Part shown: positions 24,060 through 32,224 of the stretch, piece by piece
Layout: the number at the start of each line of letters is the position of its first letter
Numbering within the stretch: position 1 is the stretch's first letter
DNA from: Planctomycetota bacterium
Lineage (GTDB): Bacteria; Planctomycetota; UBA1135; UBA2386
Direction of reading: 5' to 3'
Length of the DNA: 41,654 bases
NCBI GenBank assembly: GCA_016794035.1
Contig: JAEUHS010000010.1
Coordinates: 1 to 41,654, forward strand
The notes under the pieces: model-generated
What the model was told of the DNA's origin: nothing
Seen by the model: only the letters and a program-made list of their open reading frames with translations
Databases searched by the model: none
Translations under genes and position numbers: made by a program

Positions 24060-25378
24060 GCTGCCTCCAGGACGACCGCCTGACCCTGCCCGCCGCCGAT
24101 GCACAGGGTCGCCAGGCCGTGGCGCGCGCCGCGGCGGCGCAGTTCGTGCGCCAGGGTCAGCAGCAGCCGGGCGCCGGTCGCGGCGATCGGGTGCCCCAGC
24201 GCGATGGCGCCGCCGTTGACGTTGACGCGGTCGAGGTCGAGTTCGCCGAGCGCGCCGTCGAGGCCCAGCTCCGTCCGGCAGTAGTCGTCGTCGGCGAAGG
24301 CGCGCAGGCAACCGAGCACCTGCGCCGCGAACGCCTCGTTGATCTCGACCAGGTCCAGGTCGTCGAGCGTCAGGCCAGCGTGCTGCAGCGCGGCCGGGGT
24401 CGCGTGCACCGGGCCGAGCCCCATCGTCTCGGGCGCGAGGCCGGCGGTCGCGGTGCCGCGCACGACGGCGAGCGGTTCGAGGCCGAGGCTCTGCGCCCGG
24501 CTCGTCGACATGCACAGCAGCGCCACGGCGCCGTCGGTGACCTGGCAGCTGTTGCCGACCGTGACGTCGCCGTTGTCGCGGTCGAACACCGGCCGCAGCT
24601 TCGCCAGCGCCGGCAGCGTCTGTTCGGTGCGGATGCCGTCGTCCTGCGCGACCGCGGTCTTGTGCTCGGGTGGTGGCACCAGCGCGGCGACCTCGGCGGC
24701 GAGTCGGCCCTGCTGCAGGGCGGCGGCGGCCAGCTGGTGGCTGCGCAGCGCGAACGCGTCCATCGCCGCGCGGTCGATGCGAAACCGCTGCGCGACCTTC
24801 TCGGCGGTGTGGCCCATCATCAGGCCGGTCACCGGATCGGTCAGGCCCTCGACGACGGCGACGCGCGGCTGCAGCGCGCGCACGCGGAACGACGCCATCG
24901 CGCGCAGGCGCTGCAGCGGCGTCTTCGCCTTGCCCAGGCGCTGGAAGAACGCGGTCAGCTGCGGGCCCATCAGCAGGGGGAAGTTGCTCATCGACTCGGT
25001 GCCCCCGACCAGGAACACCTCGCCCTCGCCGGCGCGCAGCCGGCTCTGGGCCTGCAGCACGGCCTCCATGCCGGAGCCGCAGTTGCGCATCACCGTGACC
25101 GCCGGCGTCGTCTGCGGCAGGCCGGCGCGCAGCGCGGCCACGCGCGCGACGTTCGCCTCGCGCGCATCGGGGCCGGCGCAGCCGAGGATCACCTCGTCGA
25201 CACACGCCGGATCGATCGGCGTGCGGTCGAGCAGTTCGCGGAACACGTGGGTCGCCAGGTCCGCCGCCGCGGCGCCGCGCAGGGCGCCGCCCGCCTTGCA
25301 GAACGGCGTGCGGAAACCGGTGACGATCGCCAGGTCGCGCGACGTTTCGCGGGCCTTCTTGGTGCCGTGCTTCTTCAT
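24056..25378 (-). CDS. fadI: Acetyl-CoA acyltransferase (beta-ketothiolase, FadI/FadA type)
   Basis: 440 residues, closer to FadI (about 436) than to FadA (about 387). The thiolase signature residues are all in place: acyl-accepting Cys100 in TVMRNCGSGME, His396 in GGAIALGHPIAATGARL, and the second Cys426 in LCIGGGQGQA, with NEAFA near 350. The enzyme cleaves 3-ketoacyl-CoA with CoA to give acetyl-CoA and a shortened acyl-CoA. Its ATG overlaps the stop of the PaaK-like ligase gene by 4 nt, and its stop overlaps the fadJ start by 4 nt, so all three are translationally coupled. The Lys-rich N-terminus (KKHGTKKARE) is a little longer than usual. Confidence 0.92.
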   Translation of the reverse strand: MKKHGTKKARETSRDLAIVTGFRTPFCKAGGALRGAAAADLATHVFRELLDRTPIDPACVDEVILGCAGPDAREANVARVAALRAGLPQTTPAVTVMRNCGSGMEAVLQAQSRLRAGEGEVFLVGGTESMSNFPLLMGPQLTAFFQRLGKAKTPLQRLRAMASFRVRALQPRVAVVEGLTDPVTGLMMGHTAEKVAQRFRIDRAAMDAFALRSHQLAAAALQQGRLAAEVAALVPPPEHKTAVAQDDGIRTEQTLPALAKLRPVFDRDNGDVTVGNSCQVTDGAVALLCMSTSRAQSLGLEPLAVVRGTATAGLAPETMGLGPVHATPAALQHAGLTLDDLDLVEINEAFAAQVLGCLRAFADDDYCRTELGLDGALGELDLDRVNVNGGAIALGHPIAATGARLLLTLAHELRRRGARHGLATLCIGGGQGQAVVLEAA

Positions 25379-26859
25379 GTCTTGGGGCGCGCGTCGACGA
25401 AGCGCTTCTCCTTCATCTCGGTCTCCATGCCGATCTTGCGCAGCATGGCTTCGAGGCCGAGGAACTCGACGTGGTTGGGCTGGACCTCGAGGCGGCTCTT
25501 GAACAGCTCGCGCAGGTCCCGGGTCGCCTTCTCGGGCGACGAGCCGTCCTTGAGCGCGAGGTGCACGATCATCTCGTCGACCTCGAGCGGGTCGCCGTCC
25601 TTCTTGCGCAGCTCGATCTGCCACTCCTCGATCTCGGGCATGCTGCCGAGCAACATCGCGCAGTCCTCGAGGTTGACCAGCGTGCCCTTGACCTTCAGCA
25701 GCTGCAGGTCGGCGACGCTCGATTCGCGCGTCAGGTCGCTGCTGATGCGCGGGACCGTGCGGCCGCAGTGCGGGCACGGGTCGTAGCGCAGTCCGCCGCG
25801 CACGCGGTCGCCGGTGCGGTAGCGGAACACCGTGCTGGCACGCGCCTGCAGCGGCGTGAACACCAGCTCGCCGTCCTCGCCGTCGGGCAGCACTTCGCCG
25901 GTCTTCGGGTCGACGACCTCGAAGATCGCCAGATCCGGGTACAGGTGGTAGCCGGTGTAGGCGTTGTCTGGCGTCGGGCACTCCGCGAACGCCATGCGCG
26001 CCTCGGTGAAGCCGTAGGTGCCGAACACCCGCACGTCGTGCGCGCCGGTGACCGCCAGCAGCTCGACGATCTTGGCCTTCAGGCCCGGTGCGACGCGCTC
26101 GGCGCCGAGCACGACGCAGCGGATCGACGACAGGTCGAGCCGTTCGGCCGCGGCGCGCCGCAGCAGGTGGTAGACGTAGCCGGGCACGCCGATCAGCGCG
26201 TCGGCGCGCAGGCGCGTGATCGCGCGCAGGTCGCCGGTGCTGCCCATCACCTTGCCGCCGCCGGTCGACAGCGCCATCATCCCGGTCGCCTGACCGGCGA
26301 AGAAGACCTGCCAGAACGCCAGGTGCGGGGCGTACGGGAACACGTTGGCGACCCGGTACTCGCTGCTGAGACCCATGACGTCGACCAGGCGCGCGCCGGT
26401 CACGTGCAGGTTCTGGATGTCGTGCGGCGAGTAGAAGAACGGCACCGGCTCGGCCGAGCGGCCGGTGGTGAACGTCATGAAGCACGGGGCGAACTCGCGC
26501 CGCACCCGCGCCCGCACCGACGCGATGCCGTGCGTCCACTTCTCCCACAGCAGCGGCAGCTTGCGCTGCAGCGGCCAGGCGGCGCGGATCGCCGCCGGGT
26601 CGGGCTGCAGGATGAACCGCTTGAAGCGCTGCGGCTCCTCGGGCGTCGGCAGCAGGTCCCGCTTGCCGGACAGCGGCAGCCGCCGCAGATCGTCGACGCT
26701 ACGGATCTGTTCGGGGCGCACGCCGGCGCGGTCGAACACGTCGCGATAGTGCGGTGAGAACGGGTACAGGTACTCGCGCACGAAGCGGCGCAGCAACTGG
26801 CCCTGCAGCGCACGCTGTTCGTCGCGCGACATCCGCTGCAGTCGTTGCCAGTCTGTCAT
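25375..26859 (-). CDS. PaaK-like acyl/aryl-CoA ligase (adenylate-forming enzyme)
   Basis: 494 residues. The PaaK/LuxE-like fold is shown by the N-terminal YPFSPHYRDVFDRAGV and RSVDDLRRLPLSGKRDLL, the ATP loop FTTGRSAEPVPFFY (the usual SSGTTGKP is changed), VFGTYGFTEARMAF (core motif near 290), GEDGELVFTPLQ and YRTGDRVRGG, then a possible zinc knuckle-like CPHCGR near 375-380. It likely activates a carboxylic acid with ATP and CoA. Being upstream of thiolase and fadJ in one coupled operon, it probably feeds its product into beta-oxidation, but the acid (aromatic or fatty) is not decided by sequence. The ATG at 26859 has GGAGGG about 10 nt upstream and is preferred to the GTG at 26886. Confidence 0.82.
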   Translation of the reverse strand: MTDWQRLQRMSRDEQRALQGQLLRRFVREYLYPFSPHYRDVFDRAGVRPEQIRSVDDLRRLPLSGKRDLLPTPEEPQRFKRFILQPDPAAIRAAWPLQRKLPLLWEKWTHGIASVRARVRREFAPCFMTFTTGRSAEPVPFFYSPHDIQNLHVTGARLVDVMGLSSEYRVANVFPYAPHLAFWQVFFAGQATGMMALSTGGGKVMGSTGDLRAITRLRADALIGVPGYVYHLLRRAAAERLDLSSIRCVVLGAERVAPGLKAKIVELLAVTGAHDVRVFGTYGFTEARMAFAECPTPDNAYTGYHLYPDLAIFEVVDPKTGEVLPDGEDGELVFTPLQARASTVFRYRTGDRVRGGLRYDPCPHCGRTVPRISSDLTRESSVADLQLLKVKGTLVNLEDCAMLLGSMPEIEEWQIELRKKDGDPLEVDEMIVHLALKDGSSPEKATRDLRELFKSRLEVQPNHVEFLGLEAMLRKIGMETEMKEKRFVDARPKT

Positions 26860-26977
26860 CGGTGCTCGGCCCTCCCACTCCTCCACTAGCTTGTCGACCG
26901 ACGTGAGTTGCGGTCTTCAGACAACATCGTGCAGTGGTCGATCTAGAGACAGGCAGGCCACATCCGGAGGCATTCCG
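26860..26977. other. Divergent promoter region between the ligase and patatin-ferredoxin genes
   Basis: 118 nt of slightly lower GC than the flanks. It contains TCTAGA, GTCGAC and several TTGTCG/TTGCGG-like hexamers, but no -35/-10 pair with good spacing on either strand. A Shine-Dalgarno GGAGG (26966-26970) serves the patatin gene. Shared control of the two transcription units is possible. Confidence 0.4.
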
Positions 26978-28168
26978 ATGTGGTCGGCGCACATCCACGT
27001 GAGAACACCGCATCCGCACCAAGGCCTGGCCCAAGACGGGTCGTTCACCGGCTCGGGGGGCGAACGCCCGGCGCGCGCCGCGGTGGCTCCGGTGGTGCGG
27101 CCGCGCAAGACGGTGCTGGTGCTCGGCGGCGGTGGCATGCGCGGCTTCTGCCACATCGGCGTCGTGCGGGCCATCGAACGCCTCGGCCTGCAGGTCGACG
27201 AGGTCGTCGGCACCAGCATGGGTGCGGTGATGGGGGCGTTGTTCGCCGCCGGCCACGACAGCCGCCGCATCGAGGAGGTCGCCGCCGAGATCTCGCTGAA
27301 GCAGTACTTCCGGCTCAACCTGCTGAAGTTCCTGGTGCGCGGCTTCCGCCACGCGTCGGTCTACAAGGGCCGCACGTTCCACGAGTTGCTGCAGCGCTGG
27401 CTGCCGTTCCGGTCGTTCGAGGAGCTGCAGCGGCCGTTCTTCTGCAACGCCTTGTCGTTGACGACCGGCGCCTCGCGGTTCTTCGGCCTGCCGGGATCCG
27501 ACGCGATGCCGGTTGCCGATGCGGTGTATGCGAGCGCCTGCCTGCCGACGATCTTCGAACCGATGGCGATCGGCGCCGACCACTACGTCGACGGCGGCAT
27601 GACCGAGACCCTGGCGCTGCGCATCGCGCGCGCGCGCGGCGCCGACCTGGTCATCGGCGTCGACCTGTCGCACCGCGACCTGCACGTGCAGACGCCCTAC
27701 AAGGCCAGCCTGCCGCACATCCTGTTCCAGACCTACGAGGTCATGGGACAGGCGCTCAACGAGCACAACCTGCATCGCTACGCCGACGACCGCACCGCGG
27801 TGATCAAGCCGAAGGTCTCGCACCTGCCGCTGCTCGACATGCCCGACGTGCAGGAGATCGTGCGTCTCGGCGAACGTGAGGCGCTCGAGGTGCTGACCAC
27901 GCACCCGCTGACGCGCTACCTGTGCAAGCCCGAGGTCGTCGCCGAAGAGGACCGCATGGTGTCACGGCCGCGCGACCACGTGCTGCTGCAGGTCGACATG
28001 AACGCCTGCATCCACTGCGGCATCTGCGCCGCGACCTGCGCGACCCAGGGCTATGCCGCGGTGCCGCTCGGCGACGTGGTCAAGAAGCTGCACAACTACG
28101 AGTGCACGCGCGACATGGCCTGCGAACGCAACTGCCCGACCGGCGCGATCCGGTTGCGCAACATCTGA
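26978..28168 (+). CDS. Patatin-like phospholipase fused to a C-terminal 2[4Fe-4S]-type ferredoxin domain
   Basis: 396 residues. Patatin core: oxyanion loop LGGGGMRGF (about 49-57), nucleophile elbow GTSMG with Ser80, and the dyad Asp205 in YVDGGMTE, with the conserved helix VYASACLPTIFEP between. A hinge (about 320-340) leads to a bacterial ferredoxin fold: ACIHCGICAATC (Cys344, 347, 350, 354), then YECTRDMACERNCPTGAI, where Cys376, Asp379, Cys382 and Cys386 stand in the places of a CxxCxxCxxxCP motif. Seven Cys plus one Asp is known from ferredoxins with a convertible 3Fe/4Fe cluster. The lipase would hydrolyse acyl esters and the redox part could sense or transfer electrons. The ATG has GGAGG 7 nt upstream. 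It is divergent from the beta-oxidation operon, which suggests a lipid-catabolic link. Confidence 0.85.
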   Translation: MWSAHIHVRTPHPHQGLAQDGSFTGSGGERPARAAVAPVVRPRKTVLVLGGGGMRGFCHIGVVRAIERLGLQVDEVVGTSMGAVMGALFAAGHDSRRIEEVAAEISLKQYFRLNLLKFLVRGFRHASVYKGRTFHELLQRWLPFRSFEELQRPFFCNALSLTTGASRFFGLPGSDAMPVADAVYASACLPTIFEPMAIGADHYVDGGMTETLALRIARARGADLVIGVDLSHRDLHVQTPYKASLPHILFQTYEVMGQALNEHNLHRYADDRTAVIKPKVSHLPLLDMPDVQEIVRLGEREALEVLTTHPLTRYLCKPEVVAEEDRMVSRPRDHVLLQVDMNACIHCGICAATCATQGYAAVPLGDVVKKLHNYECTRDMACERNCPTGAIRLRNI

Positions 28169-28175
28169 GCGCGGG

Positions 28176-28373
28176 TCGGGCCAGCAGTTCGTCGAGCGTG
28201 GCTGCGGTCAGAACGCGCTGGGCCCAGCGGATCCGCATCGGTTCGGTCGCCGCCCGCATGCGGGCGAGGATCGTCGGCGGCAGCGGGCCGAAGCGCTGCT
28301 CGAGCGGAACGAGCAACGTCTCGATCCGGCCCTCGATCCGGCCTTCCCGGCGCAGTTCATCGGCTACGGTCAT
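28176..28373 (-). pseudogene. Remnant of an Rpn/PD-(D/E)XK transposase-like protein, C-terminal part (copy 1)
   Basis: Translation from 28373 gives 65 residues: VADELRREGRIEGRIETLL, RFGPLPPTILARMR and IRWAQRVLTAATLDELLA. This is the C-terminal pattern of Rpn/YhgA-like recombination-promoting nucleases with DUF4351-like tails (E.LR.EG..EGR.E, RFG.LP, W..RVL.A.TLDE.LA). The nuclease domain that should stand upstream is missing. Where copy 2 has the stop TGA directly after LLA, copy 1 has CGA (plus-strand TCG at 28176-28178), so its reading frame runs on without a stop. It is therefore a decayed gene. Such genes spread as multicopy families, which fits two remnants side by side. Confidence 0.6.
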
Positions 28374-28513
28374 GGGCGACTGCTGGGGGAGATCCGCAAG
28401 GGGCTGTGGGCCAGGCGCGCATCCTCGCGGCCTCCGTCGGCCCTGGCGAGTCGATCGCGCGCCCTGCCCAGTGAGGTCAGCTTCATGGCCATGGGCTCAC
28501 CGCGGGTGTGAGG

Positions 28514-28582
28514 TCAGGCCAGCAGTTCCTCCAACGAGGGCGCTGTCAGCACCCGATTGGTCCAACGATCCACGGCTGCTTC
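28514..28582 (-). pseudogene. Second remnant of the same C-terminal tail (copy 2)
   Basis: The 22 residues [22 protein letters not shown] and a TGA stop parallel the end of copy 1 (RIRWAQRVLTAATLDELLA). DNA around the stop is also alike (GGCCAGCAGTTC in both). The preceding frame is Pro/His-rich and unlike the family, so only the end survives. Confidence 0.5.
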
Positions 28583-28823
28583 GTCGGCCTCTGCGGGTTC
28601 TGGCTCGGTTGCTTTGCGGGCACCTGGATCGGCTCCGGGTGCAGAGTGGGGGCGATGGCGCGGCGGTGGCAGGAATCCGCAGCTCGCCGCGGCCTGACTG
28701 TCGTTGGAATCCAGGGCCGCGTGCCCGATCATGTTCGCCCCCGCATCGCCGTTCGCTCGCGCGGCGGTTTGGGCGCCCGATCGGCCACGTCAGGCCCGCA
28801 CGCGCCCACCGGCTCTCCCCGAC

Positions 28824-30293
28824 ATGAAACGCAAGTACGCCGTCCTGCTCCTCTGCGGCATCGCCGCAGCCGGTGCGATCACCTGGCAGGCCCTGAAGCC
28901 GACGCCGCCGAAGAAGGTCGTCACGGCGCGCGCCGAGACGGTCGCCCGCCTGCGGCACCTGGTCACCGCGACCGGCGAGATCCGGGCCAAGGAGTTCGTC
29001 GACATCCAGGCCGAGGTCGATGGCGTGATCACCGAGCTGCTGGTCCGCGAGGGCGACATGGTCGCGGCGGGCGATGTGCTGCTGCGGCTCGAAGACCTGC
29101 AGCTGCGGGCCGCCGAAGACGCGGCGAAGGCCCAGGTCGGCGCCAGCGAGGCGGACGCGAAGAACGCCGAGGTCGGCATCGCCACCGCCGAGGCCAACCT
29201 CGCCGGCGAGCGCACGGCGCTGGCGAACGTCAAGGTCGAGGTCGAGCAGGCGCGGATCACGCGCGACCGTGCCGAGGCGTCGTTCCGCCGCAAGGAGGAG
29301 CTGTTCCAGTCCAACCTGATCGGCAGCGAGGAGTTCGAGATCGCGTCGGCCGAGGCGCGGCTGGCGCAGCAGCGTCTGGAGTTCAGCGAGGCGCGGGTCC
29401 AGCAGGCCGAGGCCAACCTGCACGCGATGGCGACGCGCGTCGACGCCGCGAAGGCGCAGCAGGACGCGGCCCGGAGCCGGGTCGAGGCGGCCAAGGCCCA
29501 GCTCGCCGGCGCGACCGACCGGGTCGGCAAGACGGTGTTGAAGGCGCCGCTGTCGGGCCTGATCACCAAGCTCAACGTCGAGAAGGGCGAGCGCGCGGTG
29601 CCCGGCTTCCAGAGCAATCCGATCGCGACCCTGATGACGATCGCCGACATGTCGGTGATCGAGGCCGAGATCCAGGTCGACGAGGCCGACATCGTACACG
29701 TGACCCTGGAAGCACCGGCCGAGGTCGAGGTCGACGCGATGCGCGACGTCAGGTTCGCCGGCGTCGTCAGCGAGATCGGCCACAGTCCGATCCAGGCCGC
29801 GTCGTCGGGCGGCGGCAGCCAGAACCAGGAGGGCAAGGACTTCAAGGTGGTCGTGCGGCTGCTGGCGCCGTCGCCGCAGCTGCGCCCGGGCTTCACGGCG
29901 ACCGCCGAGATCGTCACCGCGGTGCGCACCGACTGCCTGGTGGTCCCGTTGCAGGCGCTGACCGCGCGCGAGGTCGAGTTCGACGCCGAAGGCGGCTACG
30001 TGCCGCCGCCCGAGCACGACCAGGGCGCGACCGAGATGTCGGCGGAACGACGCCAGCGCCGCAAGGAGGTCGAGGGCGTGTTCCTGCTGCAGGACGGCCG
30101 CGCCCGCTTCCGGCCGATCACGACCGGCATCACCGGCGAGATGGACATCGAGGTGCTCGCCGGCCTGCAGGCCGGCGACGTGGTGGTCAGCGGTCCCTAC
30201 CAGGCGCTGCGCACGCTGAAGGAGTGGGACCGCATCACGATCGACCAGGAACGGCAGGCCGACCTCGACGTGCGCACGCGCCGTTCGCGATGA
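28824..30293 (+). CDS. MacA/HlyD-type periplasmic adaptor subunit
   Basis: 489 residues. N-terminal membrane anchor [19 protein letters not shown] (about 4-22). Then the adaptor layout: lipoyl half [21 protein letters not shown] near 70-90, a long alpha-helical hairpin (about 95-240, rich in AxxAxxxV heptads such as [15 protein letters not shown]), lipoyl half [20 protein letters not shown], and beta-barrel parts ([19 protein letters not shown]). The tail carries an acidic/Arg-rich insert ([16 protein letters not shown]) before [15 protein letters not shown]. In MacAB systems this subunit links the inner-membrane ABC transporter to an outer-membrane channel and stimulates its ATPase. ATG at 28824; the stop overlaps the ATPase start by 4 nt (ATGA). 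No outer-membrane partner is encoded next to it. Confidence 0.88.
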   Translation: MKRKYAVLLLCGIAAAGAITWQALKPTPPKKVVTARAETVARLRHLVTATGEIRAKEFVDIQAEVDGVITELLVREGDMVAAGDVLLRLEDLQLRAAEDAAKAQVGASEADAKNAEVGIATAEANLAGERTALANVKVEVEQARITRDRAEASFRRKEELFQSNLIGSEEFEIASAEARLAQQRLEFSEARVQQAEANLHAMATRVDAAKAQQDAARSRVEAAKAQLAGATDRVGKTVLKAPLSGLITKLNVEKGERAVPGFQSNPIATLMTIADMSVIEAEIQVDEADIVHVTLEAPAEVEVDAMRDVRFAGVVSEIGHSPIQAASSGGGSQNQEGKDFKVVVRLLAPSPQLRPGFTATAEIVTAVRTDCLVVPLQALTAREVEFDAEGGYVPPPEHDQGATEMSAERRQRRKEVEGVFLLQDGRARFRPITTGITGEMDIEVLAGLQAGDVVVSGPYQALRTLKEWDRITIDQERQADLDVRTRRSR

Positions 30294-31006
30294 ACACGCG
30301 CACCGACGGCGAGGTCATCCGCACGCGCGGCCTGACGCGCTCGTTCGCGATGGGCAGCACCACCGTGCACGCGCTGCGCGGCATCGACCTGGTGATCCAG
30401 CGCGGCGAGTACGTCGCGATCATGGGGCCGTCGGGCTCCGGCAAGTCGACGCTGATGAACCTGATCGGCTGCCTCGACACGCCGACGGCCGGCGAGTACT
30501 GGCTCGAAGGGCAGGCGACCGCGCAGCTCGGCGAGCGCGAGCTGGCGCGCATCCGCAACCGCGAGATCGGCTTCGTGTTCCAGACCTTCAACCTGCTGCC
30601 GCGCGCGTCGGCGCTGCGCAACGTCGAGCTGCCGCTGATCTACGCGCAGGTGTCGCCGGCCGAGCGCCGCGCGCGCGCGATCGAGGCGCTGCGCCAGGTC
30701 GACCTCGCCGATCGCATGGACCACCGGCCGAACGAGCTGTCGGGCGGCCAGCGCCAGCGCGTCAGCATCGCGCGCGCGCTGGTGACCAACCCGGCGCTGC
30801 TGCTGGCCGACGAACCGACCGGCAACCTGGACAGCAAGACCTCGCAGGAGATCATGGCGCTGTTCGACGTGCTGCACCGGGCCGGCCACACGATCCTCGT
30901 CGTCACGCACGAACGCGACATCGCCGACCACGCCGGGCGCATCGTCACGATCCGCGACGGCATGGTCGCCAGCGACGAGCCGCACGCCCGGACGGCGGCG
31001 CCGTGA
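30290..31006 (+). CDS. ABC transporter ATPase, MacB/LolD/FtsE type
   Basis: 238 residues. Walker [10 protein letters not shown] at 46-54, Q-loop [13 protein letters not shown], signature [15 protein letters not shown], Walker [14 protein letters not shown] and the switch His in [14 protein letters not shown], all intact. The N-terminus ([24 protein letters not shown] is typical; shown in two parts [10 protein letters not shown] and VHALRGIDL) places it in the LolD/MacB group that works with FtsX-like permeases by a pulling (mechanotransmission) mechanism. It overlaps the adaptor stop and, with GTGA, the first permease start, so it is tightly coupled to both. One ATPase probably serves both permeases. 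Confidence 0.92.
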   Translation: MNTRTDGEVIRTRGLTRSFAMGSTTVHALRGIDLVIQRGEYVAIMGPSGSGKSTLMNLIGCLDTPTAGEYWLEGQATAQLGERELARIRNREIGFVFQTFNLLPRASALRNVELPLIYAQVSPAERRARAIEALRQVDLADRMDHRPNELSGGQRQRVSIARALVTNPALLLADEPTGNLDSKTSQEIMALFDVLHRAGHTILVVTHERDIADHAGRIVTIRDGMVASDEPHARTAAP

Positions 31007-32223
31007 GGATCGTCGAGTCCGCACGGCTGGCGGTCGAGTCGATCTGGGCGAACCGGCTGCGTTCGTTCCTGACGCTGCTCGGCGTGATCATCGGCATCGC
31101 CGCGATCGTCGCCACCGCGGCGGTGATCCACGGCCTCAACCGCTACGTCTCCGAGAAACTGTCGAACCTCGGCAAGGGCGTGTTCGTGGTGCAGCGGTTC
31201 GGCATCGTCACCAACCGCCAGGACTTCCTCGACGCCGCGCGGCGCAACCGGCGCCTGCTGCCGGCCGATGCGCGCGCGATCGCCGAGCGCGTGCCGAGCG
31301 CCGAGGTGGTCGGCTGGGAGGTGCATGCGACCACCGACCTGAAGCACGGCGACCACGAGATCCTGGACACCGACATCGGCGGCGTCACGCCGCAGGTGCT
31401 CGAGATCGAACCGTACGAGCTCGCCGAGGGCCGGGTGCTGATGCAGCACGAGGAAGACCGCGCCGCGCCGGTCGTGTTCCTCGGTCACGACGTCGCCGAT
31501 CGGCTGTTCCCCAACAGCGACCCGATCGGCAAGGAGGTGCGCATCGGCGGCACCGGGCTGCGCGTCGTCGGCGTGGCGGCGAAGAAGGGCTCGTTCCTGG
31601 GCTTCTCGCAGGACAACTACGCCAAGATCCCGTTCAGCCTGCACCGCAAGCTGTTCGGCTCGACGCGCTCGATCAACATCAGCGTCAAGGCCGCCGACGC
31701 CGCCCGCATGTGGGAGACGATGGACGAGGTGCGCGCCGTGATGCGCGCGCGCCACCACCGGCGGCCGGCCGAGCCCGACGACTTCGGGCTGCTGACGTCC
31801 GAGGGCATCAACGACCTGTGGCGCAACCTGACGCAGACGATCTTCAGCGTCGCGCTGTTCGTGGTCGGCATCTCGCTGGTGGTCGGCGGCATCGTGATCA
31901 TGAACATCATGCTGGTGTCGGTCGTCGAGCGCACACGCGAGATCGGCGTGCGCAAGGCCGTCGGCGCGAACCAGGGCGACATCGTGCAGCAGTTCCTGGT
32001 CGAGTCGGTGCTGCTGTCGTGCGTCGGCGGTGCGATCGGCGTGGCGATCGCCTACGGCGCCTCGCAGCTGCTGGCGACCCACACGCCGTTGCCGGCCGAG
32101 TTCCCGCCGTGGGCGCCGCCGACCGCGTTCGGCATCTGCACCGCGATCGGCATCTTCTTCGGCATCCACCCGGCGCGGCGCGCGGCGCGGCTGGACCCGA
32201 TCGAGGCCCTGCGCTCGGAGTGA
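31003..32223 (+). CDS. MacB-type FtsX-like permease 1
   Basis: 406 residues from a GTG overlapping the ATPase stop (GTGA). TM1 is [22 protein letters not shown] near 20-41, followed by a large periplasmic MacB_PCD domain of about 220 residues ([51 protein letters not shown]). The FtsX unit has TM2 [20 protein letters not shown], the coupling loop [15 protein letters not shown] and two more segments. It ends [15 protein letters not shown], the family C-terminus. It would pair with permease 2 as a heterodimer, each lacking a fused ATPase domain. Substrate unknown. Confidence 0.9.
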   Translation: MRIVESARLAVESIWANRLRSFLTLLGVIIGIAAIVATAAVIHGLNRYVSEKLSNLGKGVFVVQRFGIVTNRQDFLDAARRNRRLLPADARAIAERVPSAEVVGWEVHATTDLKHGDHEILDTDIGGVTPQVLEIEPYELAEGRVLMQHEEDRAAPVVFLGHDVADRLFPNSDPIGKEVRIGGTGLRVVGVAAKKGSFLGFSQDNYAKIPFSLHRKLFGSTRSINISVKAADAARMWETMDEVRAVMRARHHRRPAEPDDFGLLTSEGINDLWRNLTQTIFSVALFVVGISLVVGGIVIMNIMLVSVVERTREIGVRKAVGANQGDIVQQFLVESVLLSCVGGAIGVAIAYGASQLLATHTPLPAEFPPWAPPTAFGICTAIGIFFGIHPARRAARLDPIEALRSE

Positions 32224-32224
32224 C

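Larger units (their letters stand above)
28169..28823. other. 655-nt region with no intact gene
   Basis: Between the patatin-ferredoxin stop and the exporter operon there is no convincing full-length gene on either strand. On the minus strand it holds two decayed remnants of the C-terminus of an Rpn-type nuclease/transposase (listed separately). The rest (28374-28513 and 28583-28823) shows only short frames of poor codon character; the promoter of the exporter operon must lie in its last 200 nt, but no clear -10/-35 was found. Confidence 0.6.

Noticed and set aside
26860..26886. GTG start at 26886 for the PaaK-like ligase
   Set aside because: The GGAGG motifs lie inside that extension and are well placed as the ribosome-binding site for the ATG at 26859.
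28374..28513. Extension of the Rpn-like remnant further upstream
   Set aside because: The next upstream frame is not continuous with it and shows no nuclease motif. I could not trace more of the gene.
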